DNA of 57,940 nt, from positions 1 through 57,940 of the forward strand of contig CAISRC010000136.1 in assembly GCA_903887845.1 (NCBI GenBank), read 5' to 3'. Under the pieces are notes generated by a model. The model was given only the letters and a program-made list of their open reading frames with translations, did not search any database and was not told the origin of the DNA. Made by a program: the position numbers and the translations under genes. This document shows, one piece after another, positions 10,101-17,660 of this stretch. This DNA comes from an uncultured Chlorobiaceae bacterium (GTDB lineage: Bacteria > Bacteroidota > Chlorobiia > Chlorobiales > Chlorobiaceae). How positions within the stretch are numbered: position 1 is the stretch's first letter; every line of letters begins with the position of its first letter.

Positions 10101-11626
10101 AACCGCTGCTCACTGCGATTGAGGCCCGACAGGTGCTTGGGCCGGTTTCGCTCTGGATGCAGGAGAGGCTCAAAAAAGATGAAGCGGCAAGAGCAGATAT
10201 GCACACTCAAATGCAGGAGTGGCTTGACACGCTTGATACCCCTCCAACAGCAGAAGCTTTTTGCGACTATCTGGTCAAACGAGCAGGTTTGCTGGTCGAG
10301 ACAGGCGGCAAAGAGTACCTCTTCAGGCATAAATCATTTCGGGAATATCTCGCTGGTGTTCAGCTCAAGGAAGACCGCCCGTATGAGCATCTGAACACGC
10401 TGGTTGCGAATTTTGGTAATGACTGGTGGGAAGAGCCACTCCGCTTTTTTATTGCTTCGGTTGATGCCAGAGTGTTTGATGCCTTTATGGCAAAACTCTT
10501 CGATTCTCCACAAAGTGATGAAATGACGCCAAAGCAGCAGTTGTTGTTGCAGACAATCATTGAAGAGGCAAAAGGGAAAAAAATTGACGCATTGTGCAAA
10601 AAGTTGCTTGAACCGGCGACAACAGCCAGTCGGCAGAGGGTGATTCTTGACTGCCTCAAAGCTATCAATAACAAACCGGCAGCACTTGACACATTGCGGG
10701 AGTTCAGAGAGAAGTCTCTTGCACAAAATGAAGATGTAGCCAATCGAGCGGAGGAGGTGATTCTCGTCTTTGGAGGTGAGCCACTTGTGCGTGAGCCCGA
10801 AAGTTACTGCAGCGGAACCCCCCAGTCGTATCGTAACCCGAATGAACAGAATGCCGAGTATCTCCTGATATCGGGTGGAAGTTACATATACTCGGTAACT
10901 GAAAAAGAGGAGTGTGTTGAGGCACTCTACGTTGCCCGCTACCCTGTGACCAACCGGCTTTACCGTTCATTTATTGCATCGTTCCAGCCCGGCACCTCAT
11001 CTGTGATTGTGCAGGCATTCGGAGAGAAGATAAAGAGCATAGCCAAAACCAATGCCTGGGGTGATGGATTTGGTGCCTTTCTCAAAGAAGGTAACAACGA
11101 TCTTGCAATGCTCTTTCGTTCAGAATATGATGAAAATCGAAAATTCGGTGCTGAAGAGCAGCCGGTAGTAGGTGTAAGCTGGTATGCAGCAAAGGCATAC
11201 TGTCTCTGGCTTTCCCTGTTTGAGCCCGATCAGCCACTTTACCGCTTACCGATTGAGATGGAGTGGGAATGGGCCGCAGGTGGCAGGCATGGCGAAGCAG
11301 TACAAACGGTTCGGCAGTATCCATGGAGTGATGAGAAAGGTGAGTTATCCTCAAAATTGGTCAATTATGATAGAAATGTTGGAGTAACGACACCGGTTGG
11401 AAACTATTCAGAAGGCGCTACACCGGAAGGGTTGCACGATATGGCCGGTAATGTTTGGGAGTTGGTGGAGGATTTATACGATAAAAATGCAATAGCCCAT
11501 TCATTACGCGGTGGTTCATGGAACAGTGGACATGATTATTTACGTTGCTCATCTCGAAGTTACTACTTGCCAGAAAACAGAAGCCTCAATATTGGTTTTC
11601 GTGTTGTTCGTTCAGTTGATATTTAG
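7133..11626 (+). CDS. Giant NACHT NTPase 1: TIR/DUF4062-like, RecG-like ATPase, DUF4062-like, NACHT, FGE-type lectin fold
   Basis: A 1497-aa multidomain protein. Residues ~18-215 form a TIR/DUF4062-like domain (FLIFIGYSDDA, later FVFKERVGAVTWEELENA). Residues ~220-500 match the RecG-type HATPase_c_4 region (EIALREALANALVHRDYE, then GIARMRYAMQ). Residues ~505-660 are a second DUF4062-like domain (VYIGIFTNQYGYVPAG). The NACHT NTPase has Walker A GDPGAGKTT from G738 and Walker B LLDGLDEIS around D824, followed by helical linkers to ~1230. The last ~260 residues are an FGE-sulfatase/C-type-lectin-like domain (EYLLISGGSYIYS, VGVSWYAAKAYCLWL, DMAGNVWELVEDL, LRGGSWNSG). The pattern of effector, NACHT switch and C-terminal sensor fits bacterial NLR-like antiphage proteins. 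Base composition rises in G+C at about 9.15 kb, where NACHT begins. It starts 47 bases after the caspase gene and has a close paralogue at 12960. The start has no strong ribosome site. Confidence 0.85.
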   Translation: MRPDTQNALTVSEEFPEDAFLIFIGYSDDASAEAHAIYELQGKLEKDFRTFLKSNQNSPFNSLKLWEWRIDASSKPGGQNAVVIPALQRAQITIFVFKERVGAVTWEELENARQRSKNNRVNILAFFPSNPPESSKLNDEKGSQDWANLRKLQRTLTIDWPEDDSSSVTPCLPLYEDKDHLKRNALEKIRDAMQELIEDIKCLTVPKHSISYSSDRIIGDIKDINFDRRPVLTHRLDELDGKLVEKFLSKPLSDRLLQEENHSSYLSNSEKMAALGCVTDNRPSVGAFLCFAQSQLIKNKFDSCSLHVVRYKGTSRTFSRTEKFRMRDNLLNLFERGIYWLVSEAHLGRQGKVGSTDRDDLEIPEIALREALANALVHRDYEDPLHRDQPTRMEVYDDRVEITSFGTLSGTVNIDQLNQYSDTLTPFRKNPVIAQIFEHMMYVELNASGIARMRYAMQKVLLPPPRIQIKNGTVVVCFERPIVIDSVTRQPIELRKRALIGGVLSGLMPFRNAVYTTCIHAGYFPVVMEHHPDDVHDAISLSNTMVDNADVYIGIFTNQYGYVPAGQEESINEIEYSRVKTRNDLPRFLFALNQDVIEKEASDNEAHRQKQLKFREAVALESVLINVVTADELQTKLAECFKKSDDGFVLDGEKRYQAVLKEELGYIRMLGLPGVESIKVNLNNDTFVPLRLSDKLERVRLVAKESDPQGRDHILYPDEIMRHAFHDRRGRRMLLVIGDPGAGKTTLLKYYALCALDDYTKLGFSAPVNVFYLPLRDLVRDKEGRCTENLPATLAVWSAKHHQLIDAKAFNDWLNNDSSLVLLDGLDEISTIEERKEVCRWIDNAFSGFSKAFFVVTSRATGYRKDEGIELASEYERADVQDFTPEQQERFLRNWFSAAFLKEPCEKGFDEERWQEKQKKEAEKRTASIVAHLMVEKNKGLRQLAAIPMILQIMAILWKDRDYMPESRVKLYEAALDYLLEFRDKRRDIKPLLTAIEARQVLGPVSLWMQERLKKDEAARADMHTQMQEWLDTLDTPPTAEAFCDYLVKRAGLLVETGGKEYLFRHKSFREYLAGVQLKEDRPYEHLNTLVANFGNDWWEEPLRFFIASVDARVFDAFMAKLFDSPQSDEMTPKQQLLLQTIIEEAKGKKIDALCKKLLEPATTASRQRVILDCLKAINNKPAALDTLREFREKSLAQNEDVANRAEEVILVFGGEPLVREPESYCSGTPQSYRNPNEQNAEYLLISGGSYIYSVTEKEECVEALYVARYPVTNRLYRSFIASFQPGTSSVIVQAFGEKIKSIAKTNAWGDGFGAFLKEGNNDLAMLFRSEYDENRKFGAEEQPVVGVSWYAAKAYCLWLSLFEPDQPLYRLPIEMEWEWAAGGRHGEAVQTVRQYPWSDEKGELSSKLVNYDRNVGVTTPVGNYSEGATPEGLHDMAGNVWELVEDLYDKNAIAHSLRGGSWNSGHDYLRCSSRSYYLPENRSLNIGFRVVRSVDI

Positions 11627-11629
11627 TGA

Positions 11630-11648
11630 CAATCTCATTATGAGGTTG
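11630..11648 (+). other. Short hairpin just after NACHT gene 1
   Basis: CAATCTCA (11630-11637) pairs with TGAGGTTG (11641-11648) with one G-T wobble and a 3-base loop, starting 3 bases after the stop codon. No T-run follows, so it is not a standard terminator. It matches in stem length (8 bp) and position the hairpin behind NACHT gene 2. Confidence 0.4.
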
Positions 11649-11830
11649 TTGAAATTATGTATCAGCAGTTGTTTTATCAAAGCCACCATGATTACTCACG
11701 TGCGAAAAATTGCCAAGGCGGTCATGGGTATCTAGAAGGCGAAGGAAGTTAAGAAGGATGTTAGTTGGTTTGTGTAAAATAAGTTAAAGAATTAAATGTT
11801 TTAGTTACAATCAAATATATAAATCGAGAG

Positions 11831-12859
11831 ATGGAGGATGCTGGATATAAACAGGGTGATGCGATACGGTTTGTTCAAGTAAGCGAGCCACCTAATCTTC
11901 GTCAGTGTTTCGTTATAATGCCTTTGCACCAAGGGTTTGATGAAGTCTACCAGGACATTATTAAACCTACCGTTGGTAGTCTTGGTATCCACCCGGTACG
12001 AGCCGATGAGATTTATTCTCGAAACGCTATTATAGATGATATTTGGTCGCTCATTCAAAAATCGGCATGGATTATTGCCGACCTTACTGGGCGCAACCCT
12101 AACGTTTTTTACGAATTAGGATTGGCTCATGCTATAGGTAGAAATCCTATTCTAATTACTCAAGATATAAATGATGTTCCGTTCGATCTCCGCCATTGGC
12201 GTTGCATAGTCTACCAACAATCAATTCGTGGTGGTACACAATTGGCAGAAAATATAAAAAAAACAATTTCAGAGGATAGGCATTTTTATCGAGTTCCAAT
12301 GGACTATCTAATCGACAAGTTTTCCGGAGGATTTCATGTCGAAAAGACGGAATCTAAGGTTTTATTCGATGGTTATCGAGGTAAAATATCTCATTTTAAT
12401 GAGTTGTGGCGTAATCGATCTGAAGTTGTGAAAAACGATCTTTTTTATCGAAAGATCAGATCAGATGGTAGTTTAATCAATTATTCTGGTGACACTGTTG
12501 TCGTTGAGAAACGTATGTTTATGGAGGGTATGTATTTTCTTACAATTCATCTTGATCATACACTGAGGATAGGAGATACTTACGAATACAAGCTATACTA
12601 TGATATATGTGATGGATTTTCTCAGAAAGATGAGTATTGGAACTTTGATGTTGAAACAAATATTTCTGAGTTCATATATGAATTTGATTTCTCGGGAGCG
12701 ACTGATGTTGAATCATTCATAGCCATTAGGAAAGAAAAAAGGGATAGTGTTATTCAGACAGAATTACCTGTCAAACAAGATAAGAAGCGCTTTATAATTC
12801 GAGATTTTGATTTGAAAATTGGACAATCCATTCTGTTCAGGTGGACTTGGTGTGAATAA
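11831..12859 (+). CDS. Nucleoside 2-deoxyribosyltransferase-like / TIR-related protein with unknown C-terminal domain
   Basis: Residues ~20-155 match the TIR-related nucleoside deoxyribosyltransferase-like fold: RQCFVIMPLHQGFDEVY, then IIDDIWSLIQKSAWIIADL, then the signature TGRNPNVFYELGLAHAIG, then ILITQDINDVPFDLR. Proteins with this signature are common in antiphage loci, where they bind or cleave nucleotides such as NAD+ or act as the effector half of a sensor protein. Residues ~170-342 (DGYRGKISHFNELWRNR onward) are rich in beta strands and I do not recognise them. The gene lies between two paralogous NACHT genes on the same strand, 204 bases from the first and 100 bases from the second, and shares their low G+C. 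No clear ribosome site precedes the chosen ATG. Confidence 0.7.
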   Translation: MEDAGYKQGDAIRFVQVSEPPNLRQCFVIMPLHQGFDEVYQDIIKPTVGSLGIHPVRADEIYSRNAIIDDIWSLIQKSAWIIADLTGRNPNVFYELGLAHAIGRNPILITQDINDVPFDLRHWRCIVYQQSIRGGTQLAENIKKTISEDRHFYRVPMDYLIDKFSGGFHVEKTESKVLFDGYRGKISHFNELWRNRSEVVKNDLFYRKIRSDGSLINYSGDTVVVEKRMFMEGMYFLTIHLDHTLRIGDTYEYKLYYDICDGFSQKDEYWNFDVETNISEFIYEFDFSGATDVESFIAIRKEKRDSVIQTELPVKQDKKRFIIRDFDLKIGQSILFRWTWCE

Positions 12860-12959
12860 ATATTAATTCTATGCGTTAAATAGAGCTATACAAAATTCCA
12901 GTACGTCTAACGCATCACAACCAATTAAATTTTCCCAACATAATAGATATTAACCTCTT

Positions 12960-15900
12960 ATGAATTCGGAAAATAAAAACGTATCTCTATCATCTCACAA
13001 GTTTCCTGAAGATGCTCTTTTGATTTTTATTGGACATAGTGATGATGCCCGGGAAGAAGCGCTTGCGATCGTTAGTCTACAATCGACGATTGAAAATGAA
13101 TTTCGGAAATACTTGGAATTACAGCACCAAAAGTCGCAGTTTCATAGCCTTAAACTTTGGGAGTGGCACCTTGATGCGTCCTCAAAAACAGGAGGTCAGA
13201 AACATGTTGTTGATCCCGCTCTTAATCGTGCACAGATAACCATCTTTGTCTTTAAAGAACGAGTTGGTAATGTCACATGGGAAGAACTCGAAAAAGCCAA
13301 AAAAAGGAGTAAGGAAAACCTTGTGCATATACTTGCTTTTTTCCCTGACCACCCACCAAAATCAGTTGATTTTAGAAAACGCCGAGATGCAGAAGCTTGG
13401 TTAACATTGCTGAAGCACAAGGAAGATCTTACTGTTGACTGGACACAGCCCGATTCCTGTTCAATAACACCGTGCCCAGACTACGAAAATATCGAGCATC
13501 TCAAGATAATTGCACGCGAAAAGTTATTGGTTGCAATTCATAATATCCTTTCTCAAAATGAGTCACCACGAAACAAAATATCATCTGCATCAGCTTGTTT
13601 AATTGGAGATATAAAAGATATTAATTTTGATCGTCGTCCAATGTTATCTCATACGGTAGATGATTTGGATAAAAATATGGTTGAGAAATTTATTTCCAAG
13701 CCTCTTTCTTTACGCTTGTTTCAAGAAGAAAATCTTTCTTCATACTCAACCGATACGGATCGTCTGACTGTGCTTGGTTGTGTGACAGGAAATTGTCCAA
13801 CACTTGGGGCATTTCTTTGTTTTGCCCCATCTCGGCTTATTATTAATAAATTTGGTTCGTGCAGTTTGCATGTAGTTCGCTATAAAGGCACAAGTCGGAC
13901 ATTATCAGCAATTGAAACGTTTCCGATGCATGACAACTTACTCAACTTGTTCGAACGGGGGATGTATTGGCTAGTTTCGGAGGCACACCTTGGACGTCAA
14001 GGCTTAGTTGGTTCATTGGATCGTGATGATCTGGAGATACCTGAGATCGCTCTTCGTGAGGCGTTGGCGAATGCTCTTGTACATAGAGACTATGAGAATA
14101 CTGAACATCGCGACCAACCAACTCGTGTCGAAGTTTACGATAATAGAGTTGAGATAACAAGTTTCGGGACATTGCCAAGTTCAATAAACATTGATCAGTT
14201 AAATCAATGTTCTGAGAAATTGACCCCTGTTCGGAGAAATCCGGTAATTGCTCAAATATTTTATCATATGACAAATGTTGAGCTTAATGCATCAGGAATC
14301 GCCCGTATGAGGTACGCTATGCAGAAAGCGCTTTTGCCTCCCCCAACAATAATTATACAGAATGGAGCGGTTGTTGTTTGTTTCGAGAGACCTATTCTCA
14401 TTGAACCCATTACAAATAAGTCTATAGAGATCCGTAAACGTGCACTTATTGGCGGGGCACTATCAGGACTGGATCCATTTAAAAAAGAAGTAATTGCAGC
14501 CTGCTTTCAGGCTGGGTATTTTCCTGTCATGATGGAGCATCATCCTGCAGATGTTACTGATGCGATATCGCTATCGAGTTCTATGGTTGATAATGTGGAT
14601 CTCTATATAGGCATTTGGACCCATCAATATGGTTATGTTCCTGCGGGATATGACAAATCCATATATGAAATGGAGTATTCTCGGGTAAAAACAAGAAACG
14701 ATTTGCCTCGGCTTTTATTTTCCCTTAAACAGAATATTATTGAGAATAATGCTTCTGAGAATAAATTTTATAGTCAGAAGCAGTTAAATTTTCTCGACGC
14801 AGTTGCTCGTGAGTCGGTTTTGGTTACTGTTCGTTCTGCAGAGGAATTTAAAACTCAACTCATAATTGGTTTTAAGAACTTAGTTGATGGGTTTACAGAT
14901 GTAGAGCGCTATCATGCCAGACTAAAAGAAGATCTGGGCAAGAATTCGATTTTCGGGATGCCGGGTATTGATGGTGATAAAGAGGCGGTCGATCTGCCGG
15001 ATACCCTTGTCCCACTGGATATCTCTGTTAACAAGGAGCATCAACAACAGGGGGTTGAGAGTTCAGAAGCCAAAACGTCTGATGTCAATCCTGAAGATGC
15101 GCTGCACTATGCTGTGGAACGATCGCGGATGCTGCTTATTATCGGAGAGCCGGGTTCAGGCAAAACAACCATTATCAAGCATTTTGCCCTGAGCCACACC
15201 CTCAGGTTGAAAGGCTTTGCTTTTCCCGTCCCGATATTCTACATGCCATTGAGCAAAATGGCAACTCCGGGCGAAGAGCGTCAATCGCTTCATGCAAAAT
15301 TATCGCAATGCTTCGAGCCTCATCTGGAGATTGAAAAAAGCTTTTTTGAGGATCGCCTGAAAAACCAACCTTCGCTGCTCTTGCTCGATGGACTTGATGA
15401 AATAAGTGAGGAAACGCAACGGGTCAAGATATGCACGTGGGTTTCTGAAGCCGCTAAAACCTGGAAAAAGGCTTTTTTTGTCATAACTACACGGGACAAG
15501 GGGTATGGAGAAAAGGAGCAGAATGCGCTGAAAATCGACAAAGAGATTGCCTGGGTCAAGCGCTTCAGTGAAGAACAACAGCGTCTATTTTTGCAAAAAT
15601 GGTTCCGGGCAGCGTTTTTGCGTGACCTCCATCGTGATGAAAAAGGGTTCGGTCAGCAGAGGATAACCGAAAAAGAACAGGATGCCGCTAAGAGCACTAT
15701 TGCCCTCGATACCTATCTTACTTTGCCGGAAAACCGGGGCTTGCGGAACGACCTTGCCGGTATACCGCTGCTTCTGCAACTCATGGCCATTCTCTGGAAG
15801 CAAAGCAACGCTATTCCTGAGAATCGTGAAGAGATTTATCGCGTCGCACTTGATTATCTCCTTTTTTATCGGGAAAACGAAAAAAACATATCACCCTTTT

Positions 15901-17408
15901 TGCCAGCAACAGTGTCAAAGCAACTGCTTGAACCACTCTCCCTCTGGATGCAGGACAGGAATCAGGATGCTGCAGATATAAATCAATTTCGTGACCGAAT
16001 GCAGCAGGAAGTTGATAATCTGCATTACAAATATCGGAGCAAATATAGCGCAGAACAAATTTGCGAAAACCTTGTTACACGAGCCGGTGTTCTTGGAAAA
16101 TCAGGATCGACCTACGTCTTCAGTCACAAAACCTTCCGGGAATATCTTGCTGGTCTTCGACTTGTAAAATGTGTCACCTCTGAGCCTGACCGTATCGGTA
16201 AGCTTGTTGAGCAGGTAGGGGTTGATTGGTGGGATGAGCCGCTGCTCTTTTTTATGGTGCAAGTTGATGCATTCTGGTTCAATAAATTCATCAAGGCATT
16301 TTTTGATGCACCCCGGAGTGCCTCACTGGATCAGCGAACCCTCAACTTTCTCCAGAAGTTGATACGCAAGGCTCCTCAAACCGTTGAAGCATTTTGTGAA
16401 AAGCTCCGTGATCCAGCAACCACACGTGACCGCCAGTACTACATTCTCGAATGCCTTAAAACCGTTGGGAGTCGGCAGGCCGTTGAAGTCGCTCAAGAGT
16501 ATAAAAGGCAGCATCCAGAGGCAGATCAGGAGTTGCTCAGAAAAGCCGACGAAGTGGTGCTAACCGATGAACAGGAACGCTCAGCCATTCCCGTTATAAA
16601 AAGAGAGCTGGTTGTCGGAAGTGCTAAACCCAATGGGGATGTCCATTTCAGCTCTATTGAACAGAACGCCCAATACATTTTTATAAAAAATGGCAGTCAC
16701 TCCGTAGATGGTAAAAAGCAGGCAGAGGATATTTATGTGGCCAAATATCCATTGACCAATAAACTCTATCGCAAATTTATTACTTGGCTGCAATCGGTTG
16801 ATAATGGGCACGCCGATGACATCCTGAAAGATAACCTGTTTGAACTTGCGAAGACTATTCCCGGATTTCAGACATGTTTGGGTGAAGAACCTGAACTCTC
16901 GAAACAGTTTCGCTCAAAATATGATGATGACCGACGCTTCAAGGAGGATGATCAGCCAGTAGTCGGAGTGAGCTGGTATGCTGCCTGCACCTACTGCTTA
17001 TGGCTCTCTCTCATGGAAAGCAATGGTCAGGATACCAAGAGGTATCGTTTACCCATAGAACGGGAGTGGGAGTATGCTGCAGCAGGGAAAGAAAAACGTG
17101 CATACCCTTGGCCGAAAGAGAAGGGCGAACCAAACTCAAAACTGCTCAACTACAATGGCAATGTTGGCGCAACAACACCCGTGGGCAGCTATCCCGAAGG
17201 AGCAACACCTGAAGGACTGTACGATATGGCTGGTAACGTATGGGAGTGGACTGATAGTTGGTGGGATGAAAAAACTTGTTCGTCCCGAGTGATTCGTGGC
17301 GGGAGCTGGGGCAGCACTGCCGAGGGCTGTCGGTCGGCTGATCGCAACTTCGCCGCCCCAAGCTACCGGGACAACCTTGTAGGCTTCCGCCTATCTTTCG
17401 TTCAGTAG
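12960..17408 (+). CDS. Giant NACHT NTPase 2, paralogue of the upstream giant, with DGR-like variable C-terminus
   Basis: A 1482-aa protein of the same domain order as the 7133-11626 product. The N-terminal TIR/DUF4062-like domain has ALLIFIGHSDDAREEA and FVFKERVGNVTWEEL. The RecG-like ATPase region has EIALREALANALVHRDYE. The second DUF4062-like domain has LYIGIWTHQYGYVPAGY. NACHT has Walker A GEPGSGKTT from G729 and Walker B LLLLDGLDEIS around D810. The FGE/C-type-lectin domain has VVGVSWYAACTYCLWL, DMAGNVWEWTDSWWD and RVIRGGSW. The N-terminal ~650 residues are far more like the paralogue than the NACHT and FGE parts are, suggesting a conserved effector and a diverged sensor. The last ~40 codons (17286-17405) look like a retroelement-diversified variable region. 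G+C again rises at about 14.93 kb where NACHT starts. The frame is intact. Confidence 0.85.
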   Translation: MNSENKNVSLSSHKFPEDALLIFIGHSDDAREEALAIVSLQSTIENEFRKYLELQHQKSQFHSLKLWEWHLDASSKTGGQKHVVDPALNRAQITIFVFKERVGNVTWEELEKAKKRSKENLVHILAFFPDHPPKSVDFRKRRDAEAWLTLLKHKEDLTVDWTQPDSCSITPCPDYENIEHLKIIAREKLLVAIHNILSQNESPRNKISSASACLIGDIKDINFDRRPMLSHTVDDLDKNMVEKFISKPLSLRLFQEENLSSYSTDTDRLTVLGCVTGNCPTLGAFLCFAPSRLIINKFGSCSLHVVRYKGTSRTLSAIETFPMHDNLLNLFERGMYWLVSEAHLGRQGLVGSLDRDDLEIPEIALREALANALVHRDYENTEHRDQPTRVEVYDNRVEITSFGTLPSSINIDQLNQCSEKLTPVRRNPVIAQIFYHMTNVELNASGIARMRYAMQKALLPPPTIIIQNGAVVVCFERPILIEPITNKSIEIRKRALIGGALSGLDPFKKEVIAACFQAGYFPVMMEHHPADVTDAISLSSSMVDNVDLYIGIWTHQYGYVPAGYDKSIYEMEYSRVKTRNDLPRLLFSLKQNIIENNASENKFYSQKQLNFLDAVARESVLVTVRSAEEFKTQLIIGFKNLVDGFTDVERYHARLKEDLGKNSIFGMPGIDGDKEAVDLPDTLVPLDISVNKEHQQQGVESSEAKTSDVNPEDALHYAVERSRMLLIIGEPGSGKTTIIKHFALSHTLRLKGFAFPVPIFYMPLSKMATPGEERQSLHAKLSQCFEPHLEIEKSFFEDRLKNQPSLLLLDGLDEISEETQRVKICTWVSEAAKTWKKAFFVITTRDKGYGEKEQNALKIDKEIAWVKRFSEEQQRLFLQKWFRAAFLRDLHRDEKGFGQQRITEKEQDAAKSTIALDTYLTLPENRGLRNDLAGIPLLLQLMAILWKQSNAIPENREEIYRVALDYLLFYRENEKNISPFLPATVSKQLLEPLSLWMQDRNQDAADINQFRDRMQQEVDNLHYKYRSKYSAEQICENLVTRAGVLGKSGSTYVFSHKTFREYLAGLRLVKCVTSEPDRIGKLVEQVGVDWWDEPLLFFMVQVDAFWFNKFIKAFFDAPRSASLDQRTLNFLQKLIRKAPQTVEAFCEKLRDPATTRDRQYYILECLKTVGSRQAVEVAQEYKRQHPEADQELLRKADEVVLTDEQERSAIPVIKRELVVGSAKPNGDVHFSSIEQNAQYIFIKNGSHSVDGKKQAEDIYVAKYPLTNKLYRKFITWLQSVDNGHADDILKDNLFELAKTIPGFQTCLGEEPELSKQFRSKYDDDRRFKEDDQPVVGVSWYAACTYCLWLSLMESNGQDTKRYRLPIEREWEYAAAGKEKRAYPWPKEKGEPNSKLLNYNGNVGATTPVGSYPEGATPEGLYDMAGNVWEWTDSWWDEKTCSSRVIRGGSWGSTAEGCRSADRNFAAPSYRDNLVGFRLSFVQ
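17286..17405 (+). other. Candidate DGR variable region at the 3' end of NACHT gene 2
   Basis: The stretch encodes the classic C-type-lectin VR ending (RVIRGGSW ... CRSADRN ... GFRL). At the positions expected to be hypervariable the codons are GGC, AGC, ACT, GGC, GAT, AAC, TTC, GCC, TAC, GAC, AAC and CTT. All end in C or T and all are derivable from AAC/AAT by changing adenines only, which is how diversity-generating retroelements mutate. No template repeat or reverse transcriptase was found in this window, so the donor would have to be elsewhere in the genome or lost. Confidence 0.5.
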
Positions 17409-17418
17409 TCAGTTGGCA

Positions 17419-17443
17419 GCTCAAAACGGCTGCGCTTTTGAGC
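17419..17443 (+). other. Hairpin 10 bases after NACHT gene 2
   Basis: GCTCAAAA (17419-17426) pairs perfectly with TTTTGAGC (17436-17443) around a 9-base G+C-rich loop; GGCA at 17415 and TGCC at 17449 could extend it past a bulge. No T-run follows, which argues against an intrinsic terminator. Retroelement variable regions are often followed within a few bases by an 8-bp hairpin that aids homing, and this one fits in size and place. Confidence 0.45.
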
Positions 17444-17470
17444 GAGTTTGCCAGCGTTAGGGTATTCAGA

Positions 17471-17613
17471 CCACATCACCGGAATACTTGTCACAGTTTG
17501 TTAAAGATCATGCAGACATACCCACCATCAGCATGGAATCAGTGATGAAAGCCGCCGGTCTTATTGAAAGCATGAGTAGCCAGCGATTGAAATTGAGAAA
17601 GGAGAACGGATAG
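17471..17613 (+). pseudogene. Unidentified C-terminal gene fragment
   Basis: One frame reads SPEYLSQFVKDHADIPTIS and on to SSQRLKLRKENG before a TAG at 17611. The composition is protein-like and no start codon with a ribosome site precedes it, so it is probably the tail of a gene whose body was lost when neighbouring modules were inserted. I do not recognise the family. Confidence 0.3.
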
Positions 17614-17660
17614 AGTATGAACTCAAAATTAATTCGATTTTATTTATATGGGGCAATACC

